NCBI GenBank assembly: GCA_019636735.1
Contig: JAHBWY010000007.1
Location: 1-64,000 of the forward strand
Length of the DNA: 64,000 nucleotides
Source: Phycisphaeraceae bacterium
GTDB taxonomy: Bacteria; Planctomycetota; Phycisphaerae; Phycisphaerales; SM1A02
Reading direction: 5' to 3'
The notes below the pieces were generated by a model. It did no database searches. It was not told the origin of the DNA and saw only the letters and a program-made list of their open reading frames with translations. Within the stretch, counting starts at the first letter, position 1. Each line of letters starts with the position of its first letter. Shown here in pieces: positions 52,699-61,650 of this stretch. Both the position numbers and the translations under genes were made by a program.

Positions 52699-54311
52699 GC
52701 CGCCACTCCTCCAAGCACAAGCTCCGCCAGGCGATCCGCCCGGGCTGGCTCAATGTCATCGGGAACATGCTGGCCCGTGGTCAGCCAGCTCACCGGCTGC
52801 CCGATGCGCGAGAGCGCTCCGAGCAGAACCCCGAAGCCGACAGCCTCGTCAAGCTTCGACACCACGACACGATCGACCCCCACCCCCGCAAAGGCGTGCG
52901 CCTGCGCCACCAGCGTCTCATCTCGCCCCGTGGCACTGAGCACAAGGTGCGTCTCATCCGGTTCCGCCGCGCGAACCAGCCGCGCGAGTTCCGAAAGCCG
53001 CTCACGGTCCGTGTGTCCGCGCCCCGCGGTGTCGATGAGCACGATGTCTCGATCCGCGAGCGTCTCGCAGGCGGCGCGAACGCCTTCTTCGCCCTTGGCC
53101 ACATGCAGCGGCAGTCCCACGATGTCCGCATAGGTCCGGAGCTGTTCGACCGCGGCAATGCGGAAGGTGTCCGTGGTCACGAGCCCGACCTTGCGTCCCT
53201 CGCTGAGCGCGAAACCTGCCGCGAGCTTGGCAATCGTGGTGGTCTTTCCTGTTCCCGTCGGGCCGACCAGCGAAATCACATGGGGGCGCCCCATGCGACC
53301 TTCAACGCCGCGCCTTCTCACGGGCTCGCTTGGCGCAGTCGTCGGCAGCAGGGCCATGACGCGATCTCGGAGCGCCATCCGAACCGTCACAGGATCGAGG
53401 CGCTCGGCCGCCGAGAGCTGCGAGTGCGTCTCTTCGATCAGGCGCCGCGCGAGGTCCGCCGCCATCGCGTGCCCGATGAGGGTGGCATAGAAGCCGGCGA
53501 GCGGTTCACCAACGAGCGAGGCATCGACTGAGTCGGTCCACGGTGCCGGTGAAGCGAGATACGCCTCGGCGAGTTCGCGATCGTCACCGGTCTCTCTCGC
53601 CTGCACCACGCGCTCGACCAAGGCGCGCAGCGCCCGAAGATCGGACGCGAGGATCGAGACTGCGCGGGCCGGGTCGGCCACTTCCGCAGCCAGAAGATCG
53701 CCAGGCGCCGTCGCGTGTCGGACTCCAGCGGCGGGCACCAGCAGGAATCGCCGCGCCGAGGGTGCGTTCAGAGCGGACGCCGACTCGCCCTCAGCAAGGT
53801 CGTCTGCGGGCAGCGGATGCGAGATGTCGACTCCCGCTTCGATGTCGGGAGCCATGCGACGCCGCGTCTCCACTTCGTTGGCTTCGGCGAGGCGTCGCGC
53901 AGCTTCGTCCCGTTCGAGTCGAATCGCCATCGCCTGCGCGAGAAGGCGCGTGCGCTTTCGATCAAGATCGCTCACCACGCCGCTCGTCGCGGCGCCATAG
54001 GCGCGCTTCGCCACCGCGCTTCGCAGGTCCGCGTCGGGTGATGCGGCATCACCTCGTCCCTCGGCGGATTCACTCATGCACGGCGCGATGCGATCCGATG
54101 GCGAGGGACGATGCGCTGAACCCGCGGCCGCCATCGACTGAAGATCGCTCGCGGGACCGGCCAGCAGTTCATGGACCAGGCGGCGGCGGAAGAAGGGCCC
54201 CTCGCGTCGACTTCGCACGGCATGAATGACCGCGTCAGCCCCGAAGTCGCGCTGGGCGGCTTGCATGCATGTGTCGAGTGAGAGTGCCTTGTATCGCTTC
54301 AACCTGCTCAT
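52695..54311 (-). CDS. flhF: Flagellar biosynthesis SRP-type GTPase FlhF
   Basis: SRP-family GTPase that sets the place and number of flagella. 538 residues: an N-terminal B domain starting MSRLKRYKALSLDTC, a long variable Ala/Glu/Arg-rich region, an N domain at about 260-330 and the G domain with GPTGTGKTTTIAKLA (about 350-364), IVLIDTAGRGHTDRE and VVSKLDEAVGFG. ATG 54311 is preferred over 54323 because GGAGGG lies 4 nt upstream. Between flhF and flhA there are 65 bp. Confidence 0.93.
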   Translation of the reverse strand: MSRLKRYKALSLDTCMQAAQRDFGADAVIHAVRSRREGPFFRRRLVHELLAGPASDLQSMAAAGSAHRPSPSDRIAPCMSESAEGRGDAASPDADLRSAVAKRAYGAATSGVVSDLDRKRTRLLAQAMAIRLERDEAARRLAEANEVETRRRMAPDIEAGVDISHPLPADDLAEGESASALNAPSARRFLLVPAAGVRHATAPGDLLAAEVADPARAVSILASDLRALRALVERVVQARETGDDRELAEAYLASPAPWTDSVDASLVGEPLAGFYATLIGHAMAADLARRLIEETHSQLSAAERLDPVTVRMALRDRVMALLPTTAPSEPVRRRGVEGRMGRPHVISLVGPTGTGKTTTIAKLAAGFALSEGRKVGLVTTDTFRIAAVEQLRTYADIVGLPLHVAKGEEGVRAACETLADRDIVLIDTAGRGHTDRERLSELARLVRAAEPDETHLVLSATGRDETLVAQAHAFAGVGVDRVVVSKLDEAVGFGVLLGALSRIGQPVSWLTTGQHVPDDIEPARADRLAELVLGGVAA

Positions 54312-54376
54312 GACGCCCTCCATGGCTTCATGCTGCGGTCACGCCCGCCTCAACGATCCGCGACGCATCCAAGGCG

Positions 54377-56521
54377 TCATGCCGCCTGCGCCGCGTGAGC
54401 ATCGAGTTGTACCAAGCCGACGGACTCGATGTCGACCCCCTTGGCCAGTTCGTTGTACCCAAGCACCGCGACTCCGGGAATGTGAGGCGAGAGGATCTGC
54501 CTTACCGTCGCGCGGACTCCGGGTCCGGTGACCACCACCACCGGTCGGCCAGCGGCGGCCAGCGGTCGAGCCACTTCAGCGACGGCGCGGGCGAGTTTCG
54601 CCGCCAGCGCCGGCGGCACGGTGGCGCTCGTCCCGGCGTTGCTTCGCTCGATATGCCCGGCGATCTTCGCCTCGGCGGCGGGGTCGAGCGTGACGCAGTG
54701 AAGGCGTTGACGACCCTCGGCGTCGCTGTCGGCAAACTGCTGGCAGATGGAGCGTCGAAGGGCGTGCCGGGCGTACTCGACCAGCACATCGGGGTCCCTC
54801 GTGTGGGGAATCCAATCCGCCGTCGATTCGATGATCGCCTCGAGATCGCGGATCGGGACCCGCTCTCGCAGAAGCCCCTGGAGCACCTTCTGGAGTTCAG
54901 CGGGCTTGACCACTGCGGGAATGGTCTCTTCGACGAGCTTCGGCGCGCGCGCCTTGAGCGCGGCGAGGAGCGAGGCGACCTCTTCGCGCATGAGGAGTTC
55001 ATCGGCGTGCTCTCGCACGAGTTCGACGAGATGGGTCGCAACCACTCCCGAGGGCTCAACCACCGTGTAATGCAAGCTCTCCGCGCGACTGCGCAGGTCG
55101 GGTTCGATCCAGATCGCCTCGAGACCGAAGGCCGGCTCGCGACCGGGAATGCCGTCGATGGGAGCGCCGGTGACGCCTGAGTCCATCGCCATGAGCCGAT
55201 CGGGGTGGATGGCACCCTCGCCGATCGCGGCCCCTCGCAGGCGGATGCGATAGGAGTTGGGCGGCAACCTGAGATTGTCGCGAATGCGGACTGGCGGAAT
55301 CACAAGCCCCAGCTCCCCGGCAAGCTGGCGGCGCACGCCGCCGATCCTGGCGAGAAGATCGCCTCCTCCCGCCGCATCGACGAGGGGCACAAGCCCGTAG
55401 CCGATCTCGATCTCGAGGGCGTCAACCGCGCCTTCCCCGCCCGCCGCAGGCTCCGCTGGTGTCGGCGAGGCGCTCGCCTCCTCCTGCGCCCGGCGCTTGC
55501 GGGCGAGCGAGCGCCCCGCGAAGTAGGCGATCGCGCCGACCACCGAGCCGCCGATCAGAAGCGGCGTGGTCGGCAGCGGCGTGGCCGCCATCAGGAAGAG
55601 GAAGCCGCAGATCATCCAGAGCGCGACGGGCTGGCTCGCGATCTGCGCGGGAATCTCGCCGCCGATCGTTCGGCCGCCACCGGCCCGCGCCACGATCAGG
55701 CCCGCGGCGATCGCCACGATGAACGCCGGGATCTGGCTCACCAGTCCATCGCCGATCGCCAGCAGGGTGAAGGTCCGCAGTGCTTCGCCGGGCGACCACC
55801 CCTTCTGAAGCGTGGCGATCAGGAGTCCACCGACGACATTGATGACCGTGATGACGATGCCCGCGATGGCGTCGCCGCGCACAAACTTGCTCGCGCCATC
55901 CATGGCGCCGTAGAAGTCCGCCTCGCGCATGATCTCATCGCGGCGCTTGCGAGCCTCCTTGTCGTCGATCGATCCGCTGGAAAGCTCGGCATCGATCGCC
56001 ATCTGCTTGCCGGGCAGTGCGTCGAGCACGAATCTCGCGGCCACTTCGCTCATGCGTGTGGCGCCCTTGGTGATCACGACGAACTGCACGATCACGAGGA
56101 TGGTGAAGACCACCGCGCCGACCACGGCGTTGCGTCCGGCGACGACATCGGCGAAGGCCTCGATCACATGACCCGCGACGGCGGTGGCGTCGACGGGGGT
56201 CTCCGTCTCCATGCCCAGAATCAGCCGCGTACTGGCGACATTGAGCACCAGTCGAAGCAGCGTCGTGCCCAGCAGCAGCGCCGGGAAGACACTGAAGTCG
56301 AGCGGGCGCCGCATGGTGATGACCGTGAGAAGCACGATCGACGAGAGGGCGATGTTCCCGCACAGGAGAAGATCCATCGCCCAGGTCGGCATGGGCACGA
56401 CCAGCACCACGACGAGACCGAGGAACGCCAGCGGAACGAGCAGGTCATTGCGCGCGGCGAGCCATGCGAAACCATTCGCCAGACGGTCGGCCGCACCGGA
56501 GCCAGGTGCAGGTGCGCTCAT
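54377..56521 (-). CDS. flhA: Flagellar type III export gate protein FlhA
   Basis: Inner-membrane export-gate subunit of 714 residues. The N-terminal half has about eight membrane helices and the FHIPEP-region hallmark (RFVLDALPGKQMAIDAELSS); the C-terminal cytoplasmic part, about 365-714, binds flagellar chaperone-substrate complexes (IRLRGAAIGEGAIHPDRLMA). Length fits the family. It overlaps the flhB stop by 4 bp and sits in the fliP-Q-R-flhB-flhA order common in many bacteria. Confidence 0.95.
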   Translation of the reverse strand: MSAPAPGSGAADRLANGFAWLAARNDLLVPLAFLGLVVVLVVPMPTWAMDLLLCGNIALSSIVLLTVITMRRPLDFSVFPALLLGTTLLRLVLNVASTRLILGMETETPVDATAVAGHVIEAFADVVAGRNAVVGAVVFTILVIVQFVVITKGATRMSEVAARFVLDALPGKQMAIDAELSSGSIDDKEARKRRDEIMREADFYGAMDGASKFVRGDAIAGIVITVINVVGGLLIATLQKGWSPGEALRTFTLLAIGDGLVSQIPAFIVAIAAGLIVARAGGGRTIGGEIPAQIASQPVALWMICGFLFLMAATPLPTTPLLIGGSVVGAIAYFAGRSLARKRRAQEEASASPTPAEPAAGGEGAVDALEIEIGYGLVPLVDAAGGGDLLARIGGVRRQLAGELGLVIPPVRIRDNLRLPPNSYRIRLRGAAIGEGAIHPDRLMAMDSGVTGAPIDGIPGREPAFGLEAIWIEPDLRSRAESLHYTVVEPSGVVATHLVELVREHADELLMREEVASLLAALKARAPKLVEETIPAVVKPAELQKVLQGLLRERVPIRDLEAIIESTADWIPHTRDPDVLVEYARHALRRSICQQFADSDAEGRQRLHCVTLDPAAEAKIAGHIERSNAGTSATVPPALAAKLARAVAEVARPLAAAGRPVVVVTGPGVRATVRQILSPHIPGVAVLGYNELAKGVDIESVGLVQLDAHAAQAA

Positions 56522-57582
56522 GTCGCCACCTGGCCCTTCAGGCGATGCACGAAGGCGAGGACTTCAGCGACAGCCTTCCAGAGCGTGGGCGGAACCTCAC
56601 GCCCGATGTCCGCGTCCTTCCAGAGGGCCCGCGCGAGCGAGCGACGCTCGATGATCGGCACGCCGTGCTTCTGCGCGAGCATCCGGATGCGCAGCGCGAG
56701 TTCGTCACTGCCCATCGCCGTCACGATCGGCGCTCGATCGCGCCCAGGCCGGTAGGCAAGCGCCACCGAGATGTGTTCGGGATTCGTCACGATCACATCG
56801 GAGCGAGGCACCGCGTCGGTCATCCGATGCATGGCGATCTGCCGCGCCATCTGGCGCCGACGAAGACGCATTTCGGGGTCACCTTCGGATTGCCGCAGTT
56901 CATCCTTGAGTTCCTCGCGCGTCATGCGGAGCCGGCCGCGCCAGCGATGGTGCTGCCACCACCAGTCGAGCAGGGCGAGGAGCGCGACCACACCGGCGGT
57001 AATCGCAGCAACCGTCAGCGCAAGTCGGGCGAGGCGCAGAAAGGCCGCCCCCGATTCGAGCGCCGGCAGGGTGACGATCACCTCCGCCGCCGACCACGCC
57101 GCCCAGCCGGCGGCGCCGAGCACCAGCAGCACCTTGGCCGTGTCGAGCACGAACTTGACCACGCTGTCCAAGCCGAAGATGCGCTTGAATCCCTTGATCG
57201 GATCGAGGCGCGTGGGATCGGGCGCGACCCGTGACGGCGTCGCTCGAAAGCCGACCTGGGCGAGGCCCGCGAGGAACGCCGCGACCACCGGCACGAGCGC
57301 GAGCGGCAGCCCGAGCATGAGCAGCCAGCGAGCGCCGCCGAGGAGCGCCGCTCCCGGTTCCGTTGACGCCACGACGACACTCGCAGGGTCAAGGAGCGAT
57401 CGAATCATTCGAAGCCCCCCTTCCCACGCGAACGGCACCAGCACCATCGACGCCGCGACCACGGCCACCAGCACCACGGCGCCGGTCGCCTCAGCGCTCC
57501 GTGCAACATCACCGCGCTCCCGCGCATCCTGGAGGCGCTTCGCCGTCGGTTCGATCGTGCGCTCGCCGAGATCCTCGCGCAT
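56518..57582 (-). CDS. flhB: Flagellar type III export switch protein FlhB
   Basis: Substrate-specificity switch of the flagellar export apparatus, 354 residues. Four membrane helices precede a cytoplasmic domain with the autocleavage site NPEH at 267-270 (family NPTH), in DVIVTNPEHISVALAY; the Asn-Pro pair needed for cleavage is kept. The start is immediately next to the fliR stop, and the stop overlaps flhA by 4 bp. Confidence 0.95.
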   Translation of the reverse strand: MREDLGERTIEPTAKRLQDARERGDVARSAEATGAVVLVAVVAASMVLVPFAWEGGLRMIRSLLDPASVVVASTEPGAALLGGARWLLMLGLPLALVPVVAAFLAGLAQVGFRATPSRVAPDPTRLDPIKGFKRIFGLDSVVKFVLDTAKVLLVLGAAGWAAWSAAEVIVTLPALESGAAFLRLARLALTVAAITAGVVALLALLDWWWQHHRWRGRLRMTREELKDELRQSEGDPEMRLRRRQMARQIAMHRMTDAVPRSDVIVTNPEHISVALAYRPGRDRAPIVTAMGSDELALRIRMLAQKHGVPIIERRSLARALWKDADIGREVPPTLWKAVAEVLAFVHRLKGQVAT

Positions 57583-58356
57583 CTAGCGGGCGCCTCCCGT
57601 CGCCCAGTCGCGCATCAGCGCGAGGGTCTCATCGATGAAGCCATCCATGGCCATGCGGATCACGCCGATCCCGAGAGCCAGAATGGCGAGGCCCACGCCG
57701 ACCCGCAGTGCAAATCCGACGCTCAACACATTGATGGCCGGCATGGTCCGGCCCACGAAGCCGAGCGCGATGCTCTCAAGCGCCACCACGGCAAGGATCG
57801 GGGCTGCTACCCGAAGTCCGAGTTCGCACGCTGCTCCGAGGAGTCCGACCACCACGCCCCCCGCCGTGGCCACGGTCGCCGTGTTGAGGAGCCCGGGTTC
57901 GATCCACGCGAAACTCCCCGCCACGGCGAGAACCATCTGCTCGATGCCGCCCACCGCGATGAAGAGCATCAAGGCGAAGAGATAGAAGAGCTGTTCGAGC
58001 GCATCGCCCTCGTCATCCATGGAGGGCAGATAGAAGCGACCGAAGCCGAGGCCGAGTTGCTGACTGCCGAGGAGGCCGCCCAACTGCGCCGCCACCATGG
58101 GAAGCGATGCGATCAACCCGATGACAGCACCGATCGCGATCTCACCGGCGAGGATGCCGAGCCCGGGCTCGGGCGCATGGCCCGGCAGCCCCGTGAGCGG
58201 GAGCGTCGCGCCGGCGAGCGTCACCACGAGGAAGACCCGCACCTTCCATGGCACCGACGGAGAACCGAGGATCGGCCCGAAGATCGCCACGCCGCCAAGT
58301 CGACAGAGGACCAGGATGGCCGGCACGACCCAGGTCTCGAAGAAGAGCTGGATCAC
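57583..58356 (-). CDS. fliR: Flagellar type III export gate protein FliR
   Basis: Membrane subunit of the export gate, 257 residues with about six hydrophobic helices. Recognised by FETWVVPAILVLCRLGGVAI at the N-terminus, PWKVRVFLVVTLAG, and the family segment QLGLGFGRFYLPSMDDEGDA. Starts 4 bp inside the fliQ end and stops one base before flhB. Confidence 0.92.
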   Translation of the reverse strand: MIQLFFETWVVPAILVLCRLGGVAIFGPILGSPSVPWKVRVFLVVTLAGATLPLTGLPGHAPEPGLGILAGEIAIGAVIGLIASLPMVAAQLGGLLGSQQLGLGFGRFYLPSMDDEGDALEQLFYLFALMLFIAVGGIEQMVLAVAGSFAWIEPGLLNTATVATAGGVVVGLLGAACELGLRVAAPILAVVALESIALGFVGRTMPAINVLSVGFALRVGVGLAILALGIGVIRMAMDGFIDETLALMRDWATGGAR

Positions 58357-58607
58357 ACGCCCCCCGCGAACATGCGCACGGCGAAGTCAACGAGCTTCGA
58401 TCCGAGCCAGCCGAGAAGCACCACCGCAGTGACAACGACAGCGACGATCTTCGGCAGGAAGGCCAGCGTCTGATCCTGCACCTGCGTGACCGCCTGCGCG
58501 AGGCTGGTCAGCAGCCCGACGATCAGCGCCGCCGCGAGCAACGGCGCTGCAATCAGGAGCGCGAGCAGCAGGGCGTCGCGAAGAAGATCGACGGTGACGG
58601 AGGTCAC
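58353..58607 (-). CDS. fliQ: Flagellar type III export gate protein FliQ
   Basis: 84-residue export-gate subunit with two membrane helices and the family motif LLTSLAQAVTQVQDQTLAFL followed by PKIVAV. Starts with GTG at 58607, 12 bp after the fliP stop, and overlaps fliR by 4 bp. Confidence 0.92.
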   Translation of the reverse strand: MTSVTVDLLRDALLLALLIAAPLLAAALIVGLLTSLAQAVTQVQDQTLAFLPKIVAVVVTAVVLLGWLGSKLVDFAVRMFAGGV

Positions 58608-58619
58608 GGCATGCTCCGA

Positions 58620-59468
58620 TCAGGCGAGAAATCGAACAGCCTCGAGCGCAGGCATCCAGATCGACGGGTCAGGTGACGCGGGAGTGAGCAGGTTGACGAC
58701 CGATTCGGGCAGCGGCGACGCGAATCCGGAGAGGAGGCTGCCCACCACGAGCGTCCACCCATCGGCCATCACGAAGAGAAGAAGCTTGATGGGCAGGCTC
58801 ACCAGGATTGGCGGCAGCATCATCATGCCCATCGAAACGAGCAGTCCGCTGATAACGAGATCGATCACCAGGAACGGCAGGTAGATCCTGAACCCAATCA
58901 GGAACGCGGTCTTGAGTTCGCTGATGACGAAGGCGGGCACGAGCGCGAGCATGTCGACATCGGCACGCGTGAGCTTCGAAAGATCGCTCGTATCCACGCC
59001 TCGGGCGCGGAGCATCATGACGAGCGAGTCCCAGTTCCCCGTGGCGTCGATCTGCGCGAACATGAAGTCCCGCAGGGGCTGCGCCGCCCGAGTCCACGCA
59101 TCGCGCTGATCGGTGATCTCACCGCGCATGTAGGGGCCGAGCCCTTCATCCCACGCCCTCGCGGCGGTGGGCGCCATCACCACGAAGGTCAGGAGGAGGC
59201 TGAGACCGACCATCGTCTGGCTGGGCGGCAGGCTCTGGAGTCCAAGCGCCTGTCGCAGCAGTCCGAGCACCACGACCATCCGCGTGAAGCATGTGCACAG
59301 AATGAGAATGGCCGGCGCCAGGCTGAGCACCGTCAGGAGAAGCACGATGTTGAGCGAAGTGCTCAGACCTGAAGGGCCGCCTTCACTGCCCGGCAGCATG
59401 CGCGACGCCTCTTCGAGGAGCGCGATGGGCGTCGCGTCGATCGCAAGAATGAGCGATCCGGAGATCAT
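58620..59468 (-). CDS. fliP: Flagellar type III export gate protein FliP
   Basis: Core of the export gate, 282 residues. N-terminal signal-like region, then the family signatures ILILCTCFTRMVVVLGLLRQ and MVGLSLLLTFVVMAPTA, a periplasmic part (MFAQIDATG), and the membrane segment FRIYLPFLVIDLVISGLLVS followed by MGMMMLPP. The start overlaps the fliO stop by 4 bp. Confidence 0.94.
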   Translation of the reverse strand: MISGSLILAIDATPIALLEEASRMLPGSEGGPSGLSTSLNIVLLLTVLSLAPAILILCTCFTRMVVVLGLLRQALGLQSLPPSQTMVGLSLLLTFVVMAPTAARAWDEGLGPYMRGEITDQRDAWTRAAQPLRDFMFAQIDATGNWDSLVMMLRARGVDTSDLSKLTRADVDMLALVPAFVISELKTAFLIGFRIYLPFLVIDLVISGLLVSMGMMMLPPILVSLPIKLLLFVMADGWTLVVGSLLSGFASPLPESVVNLLTPASPDPSIWMPALEAVRFLA

Positions 59469-60349
59469 CGCACAGGCGTCCCCCGAACAGGTCCAAGTGA
59501 AGTCGAGGCGCTTCGAGCGCGCGGTGTTGAGCTACTCCGTCCAGCGCGCGCCGCAATGGGCTCATGGCGGGTGAGATCCACCATCTCCGCATCAGCGAAG
59601 GGATCGAGACTCCGGCTCTTTCGATCGAGAATGCGCGAGAAGAGGTCGCCCCCCTGCTCGCGCGCCCGCGACAGAATCTCGGCGACCTCGTCGGCGTCGG
59701 TCACTTCGCTCAGCGTTCGGAGCGTGCGGTCGGCCTGGTGGGCCACGATCACGCGACGCCCGACGCGCATCAGGATCACCTGCTGTCCCCTTGAGAGTGG
59801 AAAGCGGGCCACCACCTCGACGACGCCGGCCGGACGAGGTCCACCGGCGCGGGACGAGTTCGTCCAGACGCGGAGCAGCATGATGAGAGCACCGAGCACA
59901 CCGAGAAGCACGAGCAGGGGCGTCGACTCGAAGAGACGCCACCAGAACGGGCCTTCAGTCGCGCTGACCGCACTCACCTCAGCGCCCGGCGCATTGGAGG
60001 TGCCGCCCTCACCCGCCGCAGCGCTTGTGCCGTCGGGGCCGGCCCCATCCTGCACCGCAGTGCTGGCCTTTGGGGCACCAGAGTGGCGCTGTGGCACGAT
60101 CGGCAGGGCCTCACACGGCGGCGGAACATGGGGCGCCGCGCGTTCGATCGCCACCGGAGTGTTGGCAACCAGCGAGTCGCCGGGCAGCAGCATCGGCGGG
60201 CGGAACGCGGTGTCGTCGGCGGCTGCGGCGCGCGCCACCAGCAGCATGGCGACGACGAAAAGCGCCGTGCTGCCGCGCGGCATGGAATTGCGGTCTGATC
60301 GAATCGCTTGTCGACCCGCGCAGCGGCGGGCCCTGGGCAGTCGCGCCAT
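59465..60349 (-). CDS. fliO: FliO-like flagellar protein with long periplasmic N-terminus
   Basis: Assembly helper for the FliP ring. A signal-like segment (ALFVVAMLLVARAAAADD) is followed by a long Pro/Ala/Gly-rich extracytoplasmic region, one membrane helix at about 140-160 (LLVLLGVLGALIMLLRVWT) and a cytoplasmic domain (VVEVVARFPLSRGQQVILMR) as in FliO/FliZ. At 294 residues it is longer than enterobacterial FliO. I chose ATG 60349 because AAGGAAGG lies 4 nt upstream; ATG 60367 is possible. Assignment rests on position before fliP plus the domain pattern. Confidence 0.82.
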   Translation of the reverse strand: MARLPRARRCAGRQAIRSDRNSMPRGSTALFVVAMLLVARAAAADDTAFRPPMLLPGDSLVANTPVAIERAAPHVPPPCEALPIVPQRHSGAPKASTAVQDGAGPDGTSAAAGEGGTSNAPGAEVSAVSATEGPFWWRLFESTPLLVLLGVLGALIMLLRVWTNSSRAGGPRPAGVVEVVARFPLSRGQQVILMRVGRRVIVAHQADRTLRTLSEVTDADEVAEILSRAREQGGDLFSRILDRKSRSLDPFADAEMVDLTRHEPIAARAGRSSSTPRARSASTSLGPVRGTPVR

Positions 60350-60445
60350 GGTGCCTTCCTTGGCCATCGGCCATGAATCGCATCCTGCGATCCGTCGGCC
60401 GCCCGCATCCTGCGGGAGTTGCGCCGGGTCGGCCCGGCTGGATTG

Positions 60446-60919
60446 TCACGACGCCGCTCTGGCGCCACCACTTCGATCGAGTGGTTCCATGATCTCGCTC
60501 ACGCGGACACAGAAGTTCTCGTTCACCACCAGCACTTCGCCGCGCGCGATGTGCCGGCCATTCACAAAGATGTCCACCGGATCCCCGGCGGCCTTGTCGA
60601 GTTCAACGACCGAGTCGGCGCCGAGGCGAAGGACATCTTCGACCAGCATGCGCGTCCGGCCGAGCTCGATGCGAACATCGAGCTCCACATCGTCGATCAA
60701 TCGAAGCGAAGTTCGGTCCCCGTGGTTCGACACGGCACCTCGCTCCACCAGTCGCGTGAGACCATCGAAAGCGCGGTCCGCGCGATTGAGCGCGTCCTCG
60801 GCTGCTGAGAGCGGTGAAACCACCGGTTCACCGGAGGCCGGCGCCGGTCCCTGCCGCCCGGCTCCCGAGGGCGGCGGGCCTTGGTTGGCGGGATCGGGCG
60901 TTGGATTTGGTCCATTCAT
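60446..60919 (-). CDS. fliN: Flagellar motor switch protein FliN
   Basis: C-ring component of 157 residues. A Pro/Gly-rich N-terminal part precedes the SpoA domain (about 80-150): LIDDVELDVRIELGRTRMLV, VVELDKAAGDPVDIFVNGRH, IARGEVLVVNENFCVRVSEI. ATG 60919 gives MNGPNPTPDP and has GAGG upstream; the open frame runs further to 61060 through the hairpin region, which looks non-coding. No fliM lies between fliL and fliN, unlike the common fliL-M-N order. Confidence 0.92.
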   Translation of the reverse strand: MNGPNPTPDPANQGPPPSGAGRQGPAPASGEPVVSPLSAAEDALNRADRAFDGLTRLVERGAVSNHGDRTSLRLIDDVELDVRIELGRTRMLVEDVLRLGADSVVELDKAAGDPVDIFVNGRHIARGEVLVVNENFCVRVSEIMEPLDRSGGARAAS

Positions 60920-60939
60920 TGAACGGCCTCGCAAAGGAA

Positions 60940-60967
60940 CAAGCCGGGTCCCTCTGGACCCGGCTTG
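60940..60967 (-). terminator. 12-bp perfect hairpin between fliL and fliN
   Basis: CAAGCCGGGTCC (60940-60951) is perfectly complementary to GGACCCGGCTTG (60956-60967) with a 4-nt loop. In the direction of the flagellar genes it is followed by TTCCTTT, and it ends 20 nt before the fliN start. It may terminate or attenuate transcription after fliL, or act as a leader structure for fliN. Confidence 0.55.
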
Positions 60968-61012
60968 CTCATCGGCCGACTTGGCTCCCGCCCTGAAGTT
61001 TCGGAGTGCCCT

Positions 61013-61056
61013 CGTCCTGGTCAGCGAATACCTGCCATTCCGTCCCGACCAGGACG
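61013..61056. promoter_or_regulatory. Second inverted repeat between fliL and fliN
   Basis: CGTCCTGGTC (61013-61022) and GACCAGGACG (61047-61056) form a perfect 10-bp inverted repeat with a 24-nt spacer, 45 bp upstream of the 12-bp hairpin. It could be an operator or part of a two-hairpin leader. The 160-bp gap holds no plausible gene. Confidence 0.4.
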
Positions 61057-61079
61057 CCACTCAGAAGTTCACCGGGGCC

Positions 61080-61610
61080 TTAGCGTCCCAGCCGCAGTCC
61101 TGCCCCCGAGACAACCACCACCTTCTCCACTCCCTGACGCCCGGAGCGGTTGAAGCGCTCGCGGAGCATTGCTTCCAGACGGGCGGTGAGCGTCTCGAAG
61201 CGAGGTTCCTGAAAGTGCGCCGGCTCGGCGCTCCGCCAGATGGCGGCAATTTCTGCACGAAGTTCATGTCGCGTGCGCTCGATCTCCTTGCGGACCCGTT
61301 CCGCTTCGGAGCGAGGCACCTGCAGATAGATTTCGGTGTCGTAGGCGTAGACGCTGCCGGCTCGATCATTCGAGAGCCGACCTTCAAACAGCGGGAGTTC
61401 CTGGGTCTCGCGCTCGGCGTTGGCCATGCCCACATCCGCTTGAGTCGCCGCGGGGCGCCCCACGAACGCGAAGAGACCCACGATCGCCGCCGCCTCGGCC
61501 ACCAGCAGTGCGGTGGTCAGGGCCGCGATCTTGAAGACGCTGGCGCCGTTCGTCGCAGGGGCGTTCGCGGCTGCGGGTGTTCGCTCATTGGTTGGCTGCC
61601 TGGTTCCCAT
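61080..61610 (-). CDS. fliL: FliL-like flagellar basal-body protein
   Basis: Single-pass membrane protein of 176 residues: about 26 cytoplasmic residues, one helix (27-50), then a periplasmic domain with AYDTEIYLQVPRSEAERVRK and a C-terminal FNRSGRQGVEKVVVVSGAGL, in keeping with the FliL stomatin-like fold. Sequence match to FliL is moderate; the place directly before fliN supports it. The start ATG 61610 is fixed by a perfect AGGAGGTG site 7 nt upstream. Confidence 0.72.
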   Translation of the reverse strand: MGTRQPTNERTPAAANAPATNGASVFKIAALTTALLVAEAAAIVGLFAFVGRPAATQADVGMANAERETQELPLFEGRLSNDRAGSVYAYDTEIYLQVPRSEAERVRKEIERTRHELRAEIAAIWRSAEPAHFQEPRFETLTARLEAMLRERFNRSGRQGVEKVVVVSGAGLRLGR

Positions 61611-61617
61611 CGAATTG

Positions 61618-61625
61618 CACCTCCT
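61618..61625 (-). promoter_or_regulatory. Perfect Shine-Dalgarno site for the fliL-like gene
   Basis: AGGAGGTG on the minus strand lies 7 nt before ATG 61610. It matches the 16S anti-Shine-Dalgarno sequence fully, is unusually strong for this window, and selects ATG 61610 over the in-frame start at 61667. Confidence 0.7.
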
Positions 61626-61650
61626 CGTCGGACGGTGAGACGATCGAATC

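Noticed and set aside
61023-61046. Sigma-54-like TGGCAG...CGC in the fliL-fliN gap
   Set aside because: Spacing between GG and GC is 9 rather than 10 nt and the TTGC half is degenerate; other features in the gap explain it better.
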